64,000 nt of DNA from Candidatus Poribacteria bacterium (GTDB taxonomy: Bacteria; Poribacteria; WGA-4E; JAJDTR01): NCBI GenBank assembly GCA_028820655.1, contig JAPPIK010000004.1:124001-188000 (forward strand), read 5' to 3'. A model generated the notes under the pieces. That model did no database searches, was not told where the DNA came from, and was given only the letters and a program-made list of their open reading frames with translations. This document shows positions 24,953 through 34,657 of the stretch, in pieces; positions within the stretch are counted from its first letter, which is position 1; each line of letters opens with the position of its first letter. The position numbers and the translations under genes were made by a program.

Positions 24953-27900
24953 ATGAACCGATATTTCTCGTTATTTCTAATGCTACTCCTCTCGTTCACG
25001 TGCCGGATTGACGTTGCACACACGCAGGATAAGGTAGGAGATGAAGCGCGGGATGCCTCGACATGGATGCCGGATGGGAATCTGAGAAGTGCGGTTCGAG
25101 ATTCGCTGGGCGTAGCGAATGACGCGGGACTCACACAAGACGCGATGAAGGATCTCACGGAGCTTTTTGCAGGTAATGCATCTATTTCCAATATTAAGGG
25201 GCTGGAACACGCGACGAATCTGACGAAGTTAGATCTGAGAAGTAATAATATCAGCAGTATCACCCCGCTCGCAGGGCTTACGAATCTAACAGACCTGTGG
25301 CTGGCGTTTAATCAAATCACTGACATCAGTGCACTTGGTAATTTGACAAGCCTGACGCGATTGACGATTAGGGACAATCAGGTCGGCGAAATTGCTGATA
25401 TCAAAAATCTGACGAATCTGACAATTCTGTGGGTAAAGAATTGTGGTATCACCGATGTGTCACCGCTGCAGGGACTTACTAAGCTGGAGACGTTAAGGAT
25501 TGCGGAGAATTCGCTTACGAATGCTCATTTGCTTTCGAGTCTTACAAATCTGAACAGTGTAGATATTACGATACCGGATCCACCAGCATCCGACCCACCT
25601 CCAGATGAGGACCCACCGGGGGTGAGTATCTCTGTTCCATCAGGCGTGCAGAATGGGGCGTTTAACATAACCATAACCTTCTCAGAAACTGTATCGAACT
25701 TTGTGCAATCTGATGTTTCCTTAAGCGGCAGTGCGGCGAGTATCACTGCATGGAGTGCCAACACCGAAAACACCGTCTACACTGCAACGATAACACCGAC
25801 GGCGAGCGGTACGGTGTCAATTGGTGTTGCCGCCAGTGTCGCGACCGACGCGGCGAACAACCAAAATACAGCCGCAACATCGCAAACTGTGACCGTAGAT
25901 GTGGACAAACCGACGGTCACAATCAGTGTCCCGACGGGGACACAGAGCGCTGCGTTTAATGCAACCGTAACGTTCTCGGAGACGGTTTCGGGCTTTGCAC
26001 AATCCGATGTGTCTTTGACCGGCAGTGCGGCGAGCATCACAACGTGGAGTGCGAACAGCGATAATACCGTCTATACTGCAGCGATTACACCGACGGCAAG
26101 CGGCACAGTAACGGTTGGTGTCGCGGCCGATGTTGCTACCGATGCCGCAGGGAACAACAACACAGCAGCAACATCAAGAAATGTTGCGGTCAGCGTGGAT
26201 ACAATCGCACCGGGGGTAAGTATTTCTGTTCCGTCAGGTGTGCAGAACAGTGCGTTTAATGCCACGATCACCTTCACCGAAGCGGTATCGGGGTTTGCAC
26301 AATCAGATGTTTCTCTGAGCGGTAGCGCATCAAGTATCACGTCGTGGAGTGCGAATAGCGACAGCACCGTTTATACAGCGACAATTACGCCGACGGCAAG
26401 CGGTACGGTGACGATTGGCGTAGCAGCCAACGTGGCCACCGATGCGGCAAACAACCAAAATACGGCCGCGACATCACAAACGGTGAGTGTAGATGTGGAC
26501 GCACCGAGTGTAAGGATTTCAGTGCCATCAGGCGATCAAACAAGGGCATTTGATGTGTCGATTACGTTCACAGAGGCGGTATCTGGTTTTGAACAATCTG
26601 AACTTTTGCTCAGTGGTACAGCGACAGCGAGTATAACAGCGTGGTCAGCAAACACGGAGAGTAGCATCTACACGGCTACGATAACCCCGACGACGAGCGG
26701 CACAGTGATCTTGGATGTTGCTGCGAATGTAGCGACGGATGCTGCGAACAATCCAAACACCGCTGCGACGACACAAACGGTTACGATTCCCGATCCTGCG
26801 ACGTGGATGCCGGATGCCAACCTCAGAGCTGTCGTGCGAGGAGCACTCGGACTCACCTCAAACGCAGTCTTCAGCCAAGATGATATGAAAACCCTAACGA
26901 GTCTGCGTGCTGTGCAGAAACAGGTCACAGACCTCACCGGTTTGGAATACGCAACTGGACTAACGAAATTAGTCGCTTGGGGCAACCAAATCAGTAGTGT
27001 CACACCGCTCCAGAACTTAACGAGCCTCACGGATCTCCGTCTGGGTGGGAGTCAGATTAGCGATGCCACGCCACTTGAAGGCTTGACTTCGCTAACGCAT
27101 TTAGCACTGCAGCACAATGATATTAGCGATGTTACACCTCTCAGTAAATTAGTGAATCTGACGTGGTTGCGGTTAAAGGGGAATCCAGTAACAGATTTTT
27201 CGCCGCTATCGGGCCTTACAGGCATCACCGACGCGGATGTTGAGATACCAGAGCCCGATACTGATGCACCGGGTGTCAGTATTACTGTGCCTTCTGTTAC
27301 ACAGAATGGAGCGTTTGATGCGACGATCATATTCACAGAAGCGGTCTCAGATTTTGTGCAGACAGATGTGAGCATCTCTGGCACAGCGACTGCCTCAATC
27401 ACGGGATGGGATACGACAGATAACACAACTTTTACCGCTACGATTACCCCGACGACGAGTGGCACAGTGATCTTGGACGTTGCTGCGAGTGTAGCGACGG
27501 ATGCTGCGAACAACGCAAACACTGCTGCGACGACGCAAACCGCTTCTGTTGATATTGATGCGCCGGGGGTCAGCATTTCTGTGCCATCAGGCGATCAAAC
27601 GGGTGAATTTGATGCAACAATCACCTTTACCGAAGTGGTATCCGGTTTTGAACAAACGGATGTCTCTGTCTCCGGCACTGCTAATGCGAGTATCACCGCT
27701 TGGAATACGACAGACAATATGACCTATACTGCCACAATCACGCCGAGTACCAGTGGTAAGGTAACACTGAGTGTTCCGGCGAATGTCGCCACCGATGCTG
27801 CGAGCAACGCGAATACTGCGTCAACCACACAGACTGTCACTGCATTTGCTGTTCAGTTGTCTCAACTACAGGATCCTCAGTTCCAGGTTTTAGATACTGA

Positions 27901-29965
27901 CCCACCAAGTGTCAGTATTGAGGTGCCTGAAGGCGTCCAGAATGGTGCGTTTGATGCGACGATTACGTTCACGGAAGCGGTCTCAGGTTTTGAACAGTCC
28001 GACGTGTCGCTTACCGGGACGGCAACAGCAAGTATAACAGTTTGGTCAGCAAACACAGATGACACCGTCTTCACTGCGACGATTACCCCAACGACGAGTG
28101 GGACGGTAATTCTAGACATTGCGGCTAGCGTGGCGACGGATGCGGCGAACAACCCCAATACCGCCGCGACGACGCAAACGGTCAGTGTGGATATTGATGC
28201 GCCGGTCGTATCCCTTACCTTGCTTCCAGAGGTGGAAAGCAATAGGATAGATTTAAAAATTACCTTTACAGAGCCGGTTGAAGGTTTTGATTCCGCGGAT
28301 CTCTCGATTACGACCAGCGGTCTTACACAAGTAGACGACACTGTGCTTGGTGTAGAGGACAGTCTGGTTGGTGTCCAAGTGTTTGAGCATCCTATTACGT
28401 CTATAACCGGTTGGACGCCGAGTCCCGACAGGACAACATACACAGCCTATATTACAACCTACTCCAAAACCAAAGGGCAGGTGATATTCGATGTCCCCGC
28501 GGGGGTCGCGACTGATGTTGCCAGCAATTCGAATGTTGCTGGAGACACACTAACAGTTGACAAGGGTCCCGCAGGCGGTCTGGTTGGTTATACCGGTAGT
28601 GATGAATTTGGGTGGGTGGATGGTACTCCTAATGTTAATAGGAACTGTTATTATCTTAGGGAGCCTGCAGATTATCGTAATCGTCTTGATATCAATCAGG
28701 ATGACAGTATCGATGAAGAGGATGTCAAAATGGTCAGAGATGCTTTGGGGCAGTTCGGAGATGGTATCGTCATTCCTCGCACGGATATTAACTGTGACAA
28801 CACCGTCGATGCCGTCGATCTGGCGTTAGTGGATGATACGCAGAGTCCGACCGTTAGTATTTCTGTTCCCACGGATTCGCAATCAGGAGTGTTTCATGTC
28901 AAGATCACCTTCAGTGAATACATCTTCGATTTCGATCAGAGTGATGTTTCGCTTGAAGGCAGCACCGCAACGGCAGCTGCTACAATTATCAGTTCTGTCT
29001 ACGCTGGGGAAGGTAAAGTCACAACTGTTCAGTATTATGTTAGGATTACACCGACCTCAGTTGGAAACGTTGTCATCAGTATTCCGGCGGGTTCCGTTAC
29101 GGATGCCTTAGGTAACCTAAGCACCGCTTCTGACACGCAGACCGTCACGGTAGAAGAATTAAGTACTCCAACTGTTACCATCTCGGCTCCCCGTGAGGTA
29201 GAAGGTGCATTCGATATTACTATCATTTTCAGCGAGGAAGTCTCTGGTTTTGATCAGTCGGATGTCTCTCTAGGAGGTAATGAGTATGCCAACTCTGCAG
29301 CAGCGAGCATCACCGCATGGAATACGACGGACAACATCACATACACAGCTACGATTACGCCTACGCGGAGTGGACAGATTGATCTTAGGATTCCGACAGG
29401 TTTTACAATCGGTGCTGATAATACAATAATAATTCTTTACACTGACTTTATGTGGGGACGTATCGTTGTTACCCTCCCTGACGAAGTTGAAAATGCCGCT
29501 CCCGCTTTATTTAGTAAGGTAATGGAGCTGCTGGACGCGTCCACGGTTGAATCGCTTGGTCGAGATGTACTTGAAGCACAGTTACAGATACTGCTCGCTG
29601 AAAGTGATGGGTCTCTGAAATACTTGCAGGCGATTGCTTTATTAAGAAACGCTTTGGCAGTCTTGCGTCCAGACAAGACGCAGCTGCTTGCAAATTATCC
29701 CAACCCGTTCAATCCAGAGACATGGATCCCGTATCATCTCGCAAACGATACCGGTGTTCAGATATCAATCTACGGCATCAACGGAGCGCGGGTGCGCCAT
29801 TTGCAGCTGGGTCATCAGCGGGCAGGGTATTACACGGATCGGAGCCGAGCGGCGTATTGGGATGGACGCAGCAGCACCGGGGAGCGGGTTGCGAGCGGGG
29901 TGTACTTCTATACGTTGATTGCTGATGATTTTAGGTCAACGCGGAAGATGCTGATTGGGAAGTAG
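24953..29965 (+). CDS. Giant secreted protein: LRR, Ig-like repeats, dockerin, FlgD-like C-terminal tail
   Basis: 1670 residues. Signal peptide (1-25), then an internalin-type leucine-rich block (about 35-205). Ig-like repeats of about 100 residues follow (from about 222, 321, 420 and 520; each with a [AP]-x-V-x-ISVP start, SEA/TVS-F-QSDVSL, and ATITPT-SGTV). A second LRR block (614-765), more Ig-like repeats, a dockerin pair (DINQDDSIDEED at about 1243 and DINCDNTVDAVDL at about 1278), two more Ig-like units and a C-terminal NPFNPETWIPY...GVYFYTLIA...RKMLIGK domain (from about 1577) like FlgD-fold sorting tails. AAGGA lies upstream of the ATG. Likely a surface adhesin or matrix protein. DNA-level repeats make it prone to recombination. 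It lies 261 bp beyond the inverted-repeat segment. Confidence 0.88.
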   Translation: MNRYFSLFLMLLLSFTCRIDVAHTQDKVGDEARDASTWMPDGNLRSAVRDSLGVANDAGLTQDAMKDLTELFAGNASISNIKGLEHATNLTKLDLRSNNISSITPLAGLTNLTDLWLAFNQITDISALGNLTSLTRLTIRDNQVGEIADIKNLTNLTILWVKNCGITDVSPLQGLTKLETLRIAENSLTNAHLLSSLTNLNSVDITIPDPPASDPPPDEDPPGVSISVPSGVQNGAFNITITFSETVSNFVQSDVSLSGSAASITAWSANTENTVYTATITPTASGTVSIGVAASVATDAANNQNTAATSQTVTVDVDKPTVTISVPTGTQSAAFNATVTFSETVSGFAQSDVSLTGSAASITTWSANSDNTVYTAAITPTASGTVTVGVAADVATDAAGNNNTAATSRNVAVSVDTIAPGVSISVPSGVQNSAFNATITFTEAVSGFAQSDVSLSGSASSITSWSANSDSTVYTATITPTASGTVTIGVAANVATDAANNQNTAATSQTVSVDVDAPSVRISVPSGDQTRAFDVSITFTEAVSGFEQSELLLSGTATASITAWSANTESSIYTATITPTTSGTVILDVAANVATDAANNPNTAATTQTVTIPDPATWMPDANLRAVVRGALGLTSNAVFSQDDMKTLTSLRAVQKQVTDLTGLEYATGLTKLVAWGNQISSVTPLQNLTSLTDLRLGGSQISDATPLEGLTSLTHLALQHNDISDVTPLSKLVNLTWLRLKGNPVTDFSPLSGLTGITDADVEIPEPDTDAPGVSITVPSVTQNGAFDATIIFTEAVSDFVQTDVSISGTATASITGWDTTDNTTFTATITPTTSGTVILDVAASVATDAANNANTAATTQTASVDIDAPGVSISVPSGDQTGEFDATITFTEVVSGFEQTDVSVSGTANASITAWNTTDNMTYTATITPSTSGKVTLSVPANVATDAASNANTASTTQTVTAFAVQLSQLQDPQFQVLDTDPPSVSIEVPEGVQNGAFDATITFTEAVSGFEQSDVSLTGTATASITVWSANTDDTVFTATITPTTSGTVILDIAASVATDAANNPNTAATTQTVSVDIDAPVVSLTLLPEVESNRIDLKITFTEPVEGFDSADLSITTSGLTQVDDTVLGVEDSLVGVQVFEHPITSITGWTPSPDRTTYTAYITTYSKTKGQVIFDVPAGVATDVASNSNVAGDTLTVDKGPAGGLVGYTGSDEFGWVDGTPNVNRNCYYLREPADYRNRLDINQDDSIDEEDVKMVRDALGQFGDGIVIPRTDINCDNTVDAVDLALVDDTQSPTVSISVPTDSQSGVFHVKITFSEYIFDFDQSDVSLEGSTATAAATIISSVYAGEGKVTTVQYYVRITPTSVGNVVISIPAGSVTDALGNLSTASDTQTVTVEELSTPTVTISAPREVEGAFDITIIFSEEVSGFDQSDVSLGGNEYANSAAASITAWNTTDNITYTATITPTRSGQIDLRIPTGFTIGADNTIIILYTDFMWGRIVVTLPDEVENAAPALFSKVMELLDASTVESLGRDVLEAQLQILLAESDGSLKYLQAIALLRNALAVLRPDKTQLLANYPNPFNPETWIPYHLANDTGVQISIYGINGARVRHLQLGHQRAGYYTDRSRAAYWDGRSSTGERVASGVYFYTLIADDFRSTRKMLIGK

Positions 29966-29992
29966 GAGTGGTAGGATTTTCAATCTGGTCAT

Positions 29993-30024
29993 AGCGCGGG
30001 ATGGGATGTCCCGCGCTTTTTTTT
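29993..30024 (+). terminator. Intrinsic terminator of the giant protein gene
   Basis: AGCGCGGGA (29993-30001) and TCCCGCGCT (30009-30017), 7-base loop, followed by eight T (30017-30024), 28 bp past the stop codon. Confidence 0.92.
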
Positions 30025-30095
30025 CACAATCGTAGTTATTGACTTGCTATCATTTTGATTTGGCAGGTATGATTGCGACGTCTGTACAATAAAAA

Positions 30096-30130
30096 CCCCT
30101 CATCATTAACGAAGTGAGGGGCTTTTATTA
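30096..30130 (+). terminator. Second terminator-like hairpin
   Basis: CCCCTCA (30096-30102) and TGAGGGG (30115-30121) with A residues before and CTTTTATT after, so it can work in both directions. It backs up the first terminator or ends minus-strand transcription. Confidence 0.6.
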
Positions 30131-30490
30131 TGAATAGGCGGGGGTTGGCAAGAAAGAAACAGGGGAAAGCGTTATGGCGAAAACTATGGCATACACACCC
30201 CAACGCTAATGACAGGGTGGAAGGTTCCGTCTTGTGTCTTGTTACGTTAGGGAGTATTTTGCTCAATGGTAAAATCCGAGACTGTTGCGCGCCGATTTCT
30301 TTATGTCTTCGCCAGATATTCTATCTAAAAAGTATTGAGACAACGACGGACCAACCGGGGTAAAATCATCTGGTATTTCGGATGTTGATGTTGTATTTTT
30401 CGATTTTGGCTCTTACTTGTGTTGTCTACGTTGCAAAAAGGATAGAATCGAGTTTATAGACGACGACAGCAAGTTTAGAATTGATGTGAC

Positions 30491-30607
30491 TTCCATATAT
30501 ACCTCCATGTATGGAATAATGTCGGAAATTGTCGCCACAATTTCCGATAGGTTAGTTTAACATTGGAAAATACTAGGGTATTTTTTTTAGGAAAACACCC
30601 TAGTATT
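30491..30607. repeat. Three consecutive perfect hairpins
   Basis: I: TTCCATA/TATGGAA (30491-30497 with 30510-30516). II: TCGGAAATTGT/ACAATTTCCGA (30522-30532 with 30537-30547), loop CGCC. III: AATACTAGGGT/ACCCTAGTATT (30569-30579 with 30597-30607). They lie just upstream of the promoter at 30670. No gene lies in 30130-30669. Confidence 0.6.
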
Positions 30608-30669
30608 GTAGAATAATCAATCTCAATGCACCAGAAAAGTTGTATACTCCGAGAAGCCGTGTATTTGCC

Positions 30670-30698
30670 TTGACAAAAGTGTAAAACTGATTGATTAT
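30670..30698 (+). promoter_or_regulatory. Promoter of the second paralogue
   Basis: TTGACA (30670-30675), 17 bases, GATTAT (30693-30698), preceded by TTTGCC as at 20358. The leader carries TTTTATCGCCAAC (30721-30733), nearly identical to that of the gene at 20460. Confidence 0.75.
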
Positions 30699-30763
30699 TT
30701 TTGAGCCAGTGTAACCACAGTTTTATCGCCAACTTTAACTTTCTTTAAAGAGGAGAAGTTACC

Positions 30764-31318
30764 ATGGGATTTCGCAGTCAGTTCCAATGTGTGGCGTTTG
30801 GATGTTTCTGTACTTTGGCAGGCGTGGCACTTAGTCACTCTGTTTTACCGTTGTTTAGTGCACCTGGGGAAAACGTTATTTATGATGACATTAGGTGTAA
30901 AACATTATCGATTCTTGGTGAGAACGATAGTGTAATAGCCTTGTTAAGTGGAATGGGCGAGAGCGGAGAAATAGGTGGGGGGGATTATGGTGCATTGACG
31001 TTAATGGACAAAAATAAGAAACATACTTTTATGCTCAATAATTCGAGGTTACTTTTCGCTGACGGTATACAAGAAGTTGTAAAATTGGATATTGCCGAAG
31101 ATAGTGGCAACTTAGTTTTAAGAAGTAGTCAAAATGATGGCATGATAGTTGCGGGCAAAAAAGGCGGAGCATTTGCTGTTGGTATTTTTGGCAACAAAGG
31201 GGCCAGTATTAGTGGTAGCGCTTCATTGAGTATAGAAGATGATAAAGGACAATTAACTCTCTCTGGCACAAATTCAGATCCTCTTTTTTTAAGGGGAAAG
31301 GTTGATTACGGTGAGTAA
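30764..31318 (+). CDS. Small membrane-anchored or secreted protein, paralogue of the gene at 20460
   Basis: 184 residues, about the same length and layout as its paralogue: hydrophobic N-terminal helix (about 8-30), then ENVIYD, CKTLSILGEND, SGNLVLRSSQNDG, GAFAVGIFGNKGA, LSIEDDKGQLTLSG and a C-terminal VDYGE. Beta-rich repeats without cysteines. AGGAG lies 8 bases upstream of the ATG. Family not recognised. The HExxH gene follows after 40 bp and may be co-transcribed. Confidence 0.75.
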   Translation: MGFRSQFQCVAFGCFCTLAGVALSHSVLPLFSAPGENVIYDDIRCKTLSILGENDSVIALLSGMGESGEIGGGDYGALTLMDKNKKHTFMLNNSRLLFADGIQEVVKLDIAEDSGNLVLRSSQNDGMIVAGKKGGAFAVGIFGNKGASISGSASLSIEDDKGQLTLSGTNSDPLFLRGKVDYGE

Positions 31319-31358
31319 TGTTCATAATACGACAGTTTATCGACAAGAGGATTGACTA

Positions 31359-31997
31359 ATGGAGAAGACTCAAATTGAAAGCTTACCGGTAATAAATGCC
31401 AGCCATCTGAAAAGTGCTGATGCTGCAAAACTGCCTTTATTACTACAGCATATGCTTGACATGGCAGATAGAATGTTTGGCCGGAGGGATGAGTCTTTTT
31501 CAGTGACTGGTATAGCGTTTTGGGAACGCCGTCCAAAAATCCACTTTCCGAAGGGATATGAAGGCAAGGAAATCGAGATCAAACTCCAGATTGTCACTAG
31601 CGATGCAGAGGAAAAGTGTATGAGACGGGCGCGTTATCAGCTGGCACATGAAACGATACATTTACTATGCCCCGTATTGGTTTCGAAAGCGACCTTTCTG
31701 GAAGAAGGTGTGGCGTGCTACTTTGCGGAGTATTACGTAAAAAGGGAGTGGAATGACATTTGGTATCCGGGCGAAGCCAAGTACGATCTTGCGCTGTGTT
31801 TAGCAAAAACTCTGTTAAAAGAGGAAATTGAATACTACCCGGGAAGAAGATTTGGGATTAAGAATCTACGTAGCGGAGAAGGAGGGCCGCGAAAATTTGG
31901 AGATATTACGGATGAGGAACTAATTGACGCGTTTCCTCATCTGGCCGCGAAGGATGCACATCGTCTTACCACGCTATTCGAAAGCGATGAAGACTAA
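31359..31997 (+). CDS. Putative zinc metallopeptidase-like protein (HExxH)
   Basis: 212 residues, soluble. The central QLAHETIHLL is an HExxH zinc site, and EEGVACYFAEYY, about 25 residues on, offers the third-ligand glutamate of gluzincin-type enzymes. No signal peptide, so a cytoplasmic protein. The family was not recognised and peptidase activity is inferred from the motif only. The neighbours (a membrane-anchored protein before it, coiled-coil and LRR proteins after) point to a co-oriented accessory set. Confidence 0.6.
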   Translation: MEKTQIESLPVINASHLKSADAAKLPLLLQHMLDMADRMFGRRDESFSVTGIAFWERRPKIHFPKGYEGKEIEIKLQIVTSDAEEKCMRRARYQLAHETIHLLCPVLVSKATFLEEGVACYFAEYYVKREWNDIWYPGEAKYDLALCLAKTLLKEEIEYYPGRRFGIKNLRSGEGGPRKFGDITDEELIDAFPHLAAKDAHRLTTLFESDED

Positions 31998-32204
31998 TCA
32001 TTTTGCGGTAAGTATCGAGCCAAACATGTGGTTTTAGAATACGCGGGATTTGGCTGCGGCGATTGAGCGAATTGTGGATGTGAGTGTTGAATCGACGCAG
32101 AGTATTGAGAGGCGTCCAAGGGAGATGACGAGCCGTCTGCGGCAACGAGTTGGTTTGGAGGGTTGGCCGCGACATCCAGCCGAATTAGAAAGGTACACCT
32201 TAAA

Positions 32205-32576
32205 ATGACTAGTGGCGAGATAGGCATCATCCTAGCCATCGTAGGCGTAGGGATAGGTGTTTTAAGTTTGCTTGCGACCCGATTTAGTGGTCTCAACAAG
32301 CAGATTGAATCTGTCGAGAATAGGCTTCGTGGAGAACTTACGAGCATAAAGAGTCAAATTGACAGAGTTGAGACAAGGCTGAGTGGAGAACTCGCGCAAG
32401 TTAATAGTCTGACTAGAGACGCTGAAGCGAGGTTAAGAGGAGAATTGTCAGGAATACATAGTGAGATAGTTCGACTTCGCGAGCAAAACACCATGCGAGA
32501 CATTGACAGAATAAATAAATTAGAGGATGAGATGCATTCAATTCAGGGATTACCGAAATCAAGGAAAAGGGGATGA
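32205..32576 (+). CDS. Small membrane protein with coiled coil
   Basis: 123 residues: one membrane helix (about 5-24, GIILAIVGVGIGVLSLLA), then a heptad-rich coiled coil with three degenerate copies of [VDAE]xRLxGEL (ENRLRGEL, ETRLSGEL, EARLRGEL). It ends in a basic KSRKRG. ATG 32205 is chosen because translation from 32163 would start with a TTG and basic residues. The LRR gene starts 7 bp after its stop, so the two are very likely co-translated. Confidence 0.65.
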   Translation: MTSGEIGIILAIVGVGIGVLSLLATRFSGLNKQIESVENRLRGELTSIKSQIDRVETRLSGELAQVNSLTRDAEARLRGELSGIHSEIVRLREQNTMRDIDRINKLEDEMHSIQGLPKSRKRG

Positions 32577-32583
32577 TATAATA

Positions 32584-33387
32584 ATGAATAACGTCACTGT
32601 AACGGATTTGAACCTCCGTAGTGCGATTGAAAAAGCGCTTGGCAAGGCAACGAATGATCCAGCCAATGTTAATGAGATAGCGGAACTAAAGGATCTCGAA
32701 GCGCGAGAGTCTGGCTTACGCGATTTGAGAGGAATTGAGAGTGCGAAGGAACTGACGCGACTTAGTGCGGGCGGCAATTCCGTTTCAGTTCTCTCGCCTT
32801 TGCAGGAGTTGCGAAATCTGAAGTATTTGGACCTTTGGGGCAATGCGATAACAGATCTCTCGCCACTGCATGGATTAACCAATATGAGGGGGCTGTGGCT
32901 TCAGGGCAACCGGATAAATGATATCGCAGCGTTGACCGAACTGATTAACTTAGAAACACTTAATCTTGAGAACAATAACATCAGTGACCTTGCGCCTCTC
33001 AAGAGATTAACAAGCTTGAAGTGGCTGAGTCTTGCGGGTAATTCGATATCAGACATCTCACCGTTGTCAGACATGAGGAGATTGGAGGGCTTATGGATCC
33101 ACGGAAACTTAATCTCTGATATTTCGGTATTGGAGGAGTTGACCAACCTGAATGATATAGGGCTTCACAACAATCGTATATCTGACCTATCCGTGCTTGA
33201 AGGATTGACGCGACTAATAAGGCTGGAGGTTGACATAAACTCAATATCAGAATTCACGCATTTGAGTGGATTGAGGAGTCTAAACACCTTGAAGGTCGAG
33301 ATAGAAGGCCCACTGCCCCTGAGTTTCCTCGCTGATGACCAGAGAAGAGGGGGTGTGCTCAAGGTCTATATCAGTAAATTTGAGTAA
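32584..33387 (+). CDS. Leucine-rich repeat protein (internalin/SDS22-type)
   Basis: 267 residues, no signal peptide, so cytoplasmic unless exported otherwise. An N-terminal cap (VTDLNLRSAIEKAL) similar to that of the giant protein is followed by about eight 22-residue repeats (LxxLxxLxLxxNxIxDLxPLxxL) at about 65-245. Likely a binding scaffold. AAGGGGATGA lies before ATG 32584. It pairs with the coiled-coil membrane protein upstream. After its TAA the same frame stays open for 17 codons (33388-33438) with protein-like sequence, possibly a trimmed C terminus. Confidence 0.75.
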   Translation: MNNVTVTDLNLRSAIEKALGKATNDPANVNEIAELKDLEARESGLRDLRGIESAKELTRLSAGGNSVSVLSPLQELRNLKYLDLWGNAITDLSPLHGLTNMRGLWLQGNRINDIAALTELINLETLNLENNNISDLAPLKRLTSLKWLSLAGNSISDISPLSDMRRLEGLWIHGNLISDISVLEELTNLNDIGLHNNRISDLSVLEGLTRLIRLEVDINSISEFTHLSGLRSLNTLKVEIEGPLPLSFLADDQRRGGVLKVYISKFE

Positions 33388-33570
33388 GCAAGCGGCAGCA
33401 TCCAGATGGGTGGTGTGGGAAAAGGAGCAGATTCCCTTTCCGACTTCGGATAAGCTGGTGAAGGCATTTGTCCTAGAGGTGTATCCCGCGCGACAAAGAG
33501 GGAAGGCGGCATGGGCGTTGTGCGGGAGGCTGCGAATCGGCGGGTCGATTTGAGAAAGAGAATACAGGTT

Positions 33571-34227
33571 ATGGGTACGATGATAGATGGTATCTTGTAT
33601 TTTGACATAGAAACGAAGAAGTTGGCGCACGAGGTCGGGGGCTGGGAGAATATTGCGGGAATGGGGATTTCTGTCGCTACGTCGTATGATTCCGGGACGG
33701 GCGAGTTTAATAGTTTCGAGGAGTCGGAGATTTCGGGATTGGTCGAGCAGATTCTTGGTGCGGGGTTGGTGGTGGGATACAATCAATTGCGGTTCGATTA
33801 CCGGGTGCTTTCGGCGTATTCGAACGCGGATTTCTGGGCGCTACCTAATTTTGACATGCTGGCAGCGGTCAAGGCTACACTGGGGCACCGGCTAAAGTTG
33901 GACCATATTGTGAAAGCGACGCTGAGGACGAAGAAGACGGGTGACGGAACTCAGGCGGTGCAATGGTTTCGGAACGGGGAGATTGAGCGCGTGATTGAGT
34001 ATTGTATGAATGACACTAAGGTTACGCGTGAACTCTTCGCACACGGTTGCAAGAAGGGGTATATGGACTATTACGACACGCAGCACGCGCATTGGCCGAC
34101 GGTGAGAATTGATACGCGGCACTGGCGGGAGACGGTGGAGTATTTGGCTTCGAGCGCTAAGGGAGTGGAATCCGAGCCGATCGAGGGGACGAAGCGGTAT
34201 TTGGAGGTGGTGAGGGAGGGGGTTTGA
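33571..34227 (+). CDS. DEDD-type 3'-5' exonuclease-like protein (RNase H-like fold, YprB-like)
   Basis: 218 residues. Exonuclease motifs in order: ILYFDIETK (Exo I, D and E), VGYNQLRFDYRVL (Exo II, N..FD) and YCMNDTKVTRELF (Exo III-type YxxxD). The layout resembles YprB-like RNase_H_2 domains. It is probably a nucleic-acid exonuclease or repair protein. ATG 33571 (or 33580) follows AGG a few bases upstream; a longer frame from 33511 begins with basic, low-quality sequence. No helicase is next to it, unlike many YprB-type genes. Confidence 0.7.
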   Translation: MGTMIDGILYFDIETKKLAHEVGGWENIAGMGISVATSYDSGTGEFNSFEESEISGLVEQILGAGLVVGYNQLRFDYRVLSAYSNADFWALPNFDMLAAVKATLGHRLKLDHIVKATLRTKKTGDGTQAVQWFRNGEIERVIEYCMNDTKVTRELFAHGCKKGYMDYYDTQHAHWPTVRIDTRHWRETVEYLASSAKGVESEPIEGTKRYLEVVREGV

Positions 34228-34657
34228 GGAGCCGGGGATTGCATGAACTGGGATTCATTGGATTTTATAAGAATTCTATCGCGCTGGTTGTTCATTGGCT
34301 TAATGGCCGATGGAGTGCATACACGGATGCCACCCGCTTCTATTGACATGCCGCAGGATTTACTATCGCGCGCGCGATCCACATCTTGTGCACTGCCATG
34401 GGCAGAATTATGGGCAGTATGAGCCGATCAATGCCGAAAGGCGCTATGATCGGTGCTCACATCGAAGGGCCCTATACCAGACTCTTCAATTAGGTGAACG
34501 ATCGGTGTTGGATAATCGATGAGGGCGGTCATTGGAGAGCGTGAATGAAGCAGCGCGAATAAAGCGAGGAAGGGCTTCAAAGTTAATCACCTTTTGCTTG
34601 TTGTAGTTCCCCAAGCCATGTTCCGGCCTTGAACTGATTTTCCTTCGTACGTGCTGG
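34228..34657. repeat. Intergenic with partial repeat elements
   Basis: No gene. It carries a half copy of the GCT-loop repeat unit (TGGAGTGCATACACGGATGCC at about 34311-34330, then TTCTATTGACAT), lacking the second hairpin, and a TCTATCGCGCTGG relic at 34275. The rest shows nothing recognisable. Confidence 0.5.

Noticed and set aside
25525-29226. Several minus-strand frames over the giant repeat gene
   Set aside because: They mirror the plus-strand repeats (valine/alanine-rich shadow translation) and have no ribosome sites.
30130-30363. 77-codon frame on the plus strand after the second terminator
   Set aside because: GAGGGG precedes the ATG, but it is part of the terminator stem; the composition is not protein-like and no family was recognised.
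33388-33570. Coding extension of the exonuclease back to 33511, or a small gene in 33335-33553
   Set aside because: The added residues are arginine-rich without family similarity, and the frames lack a clear ribosome site; a degenerate remnant remains possible.
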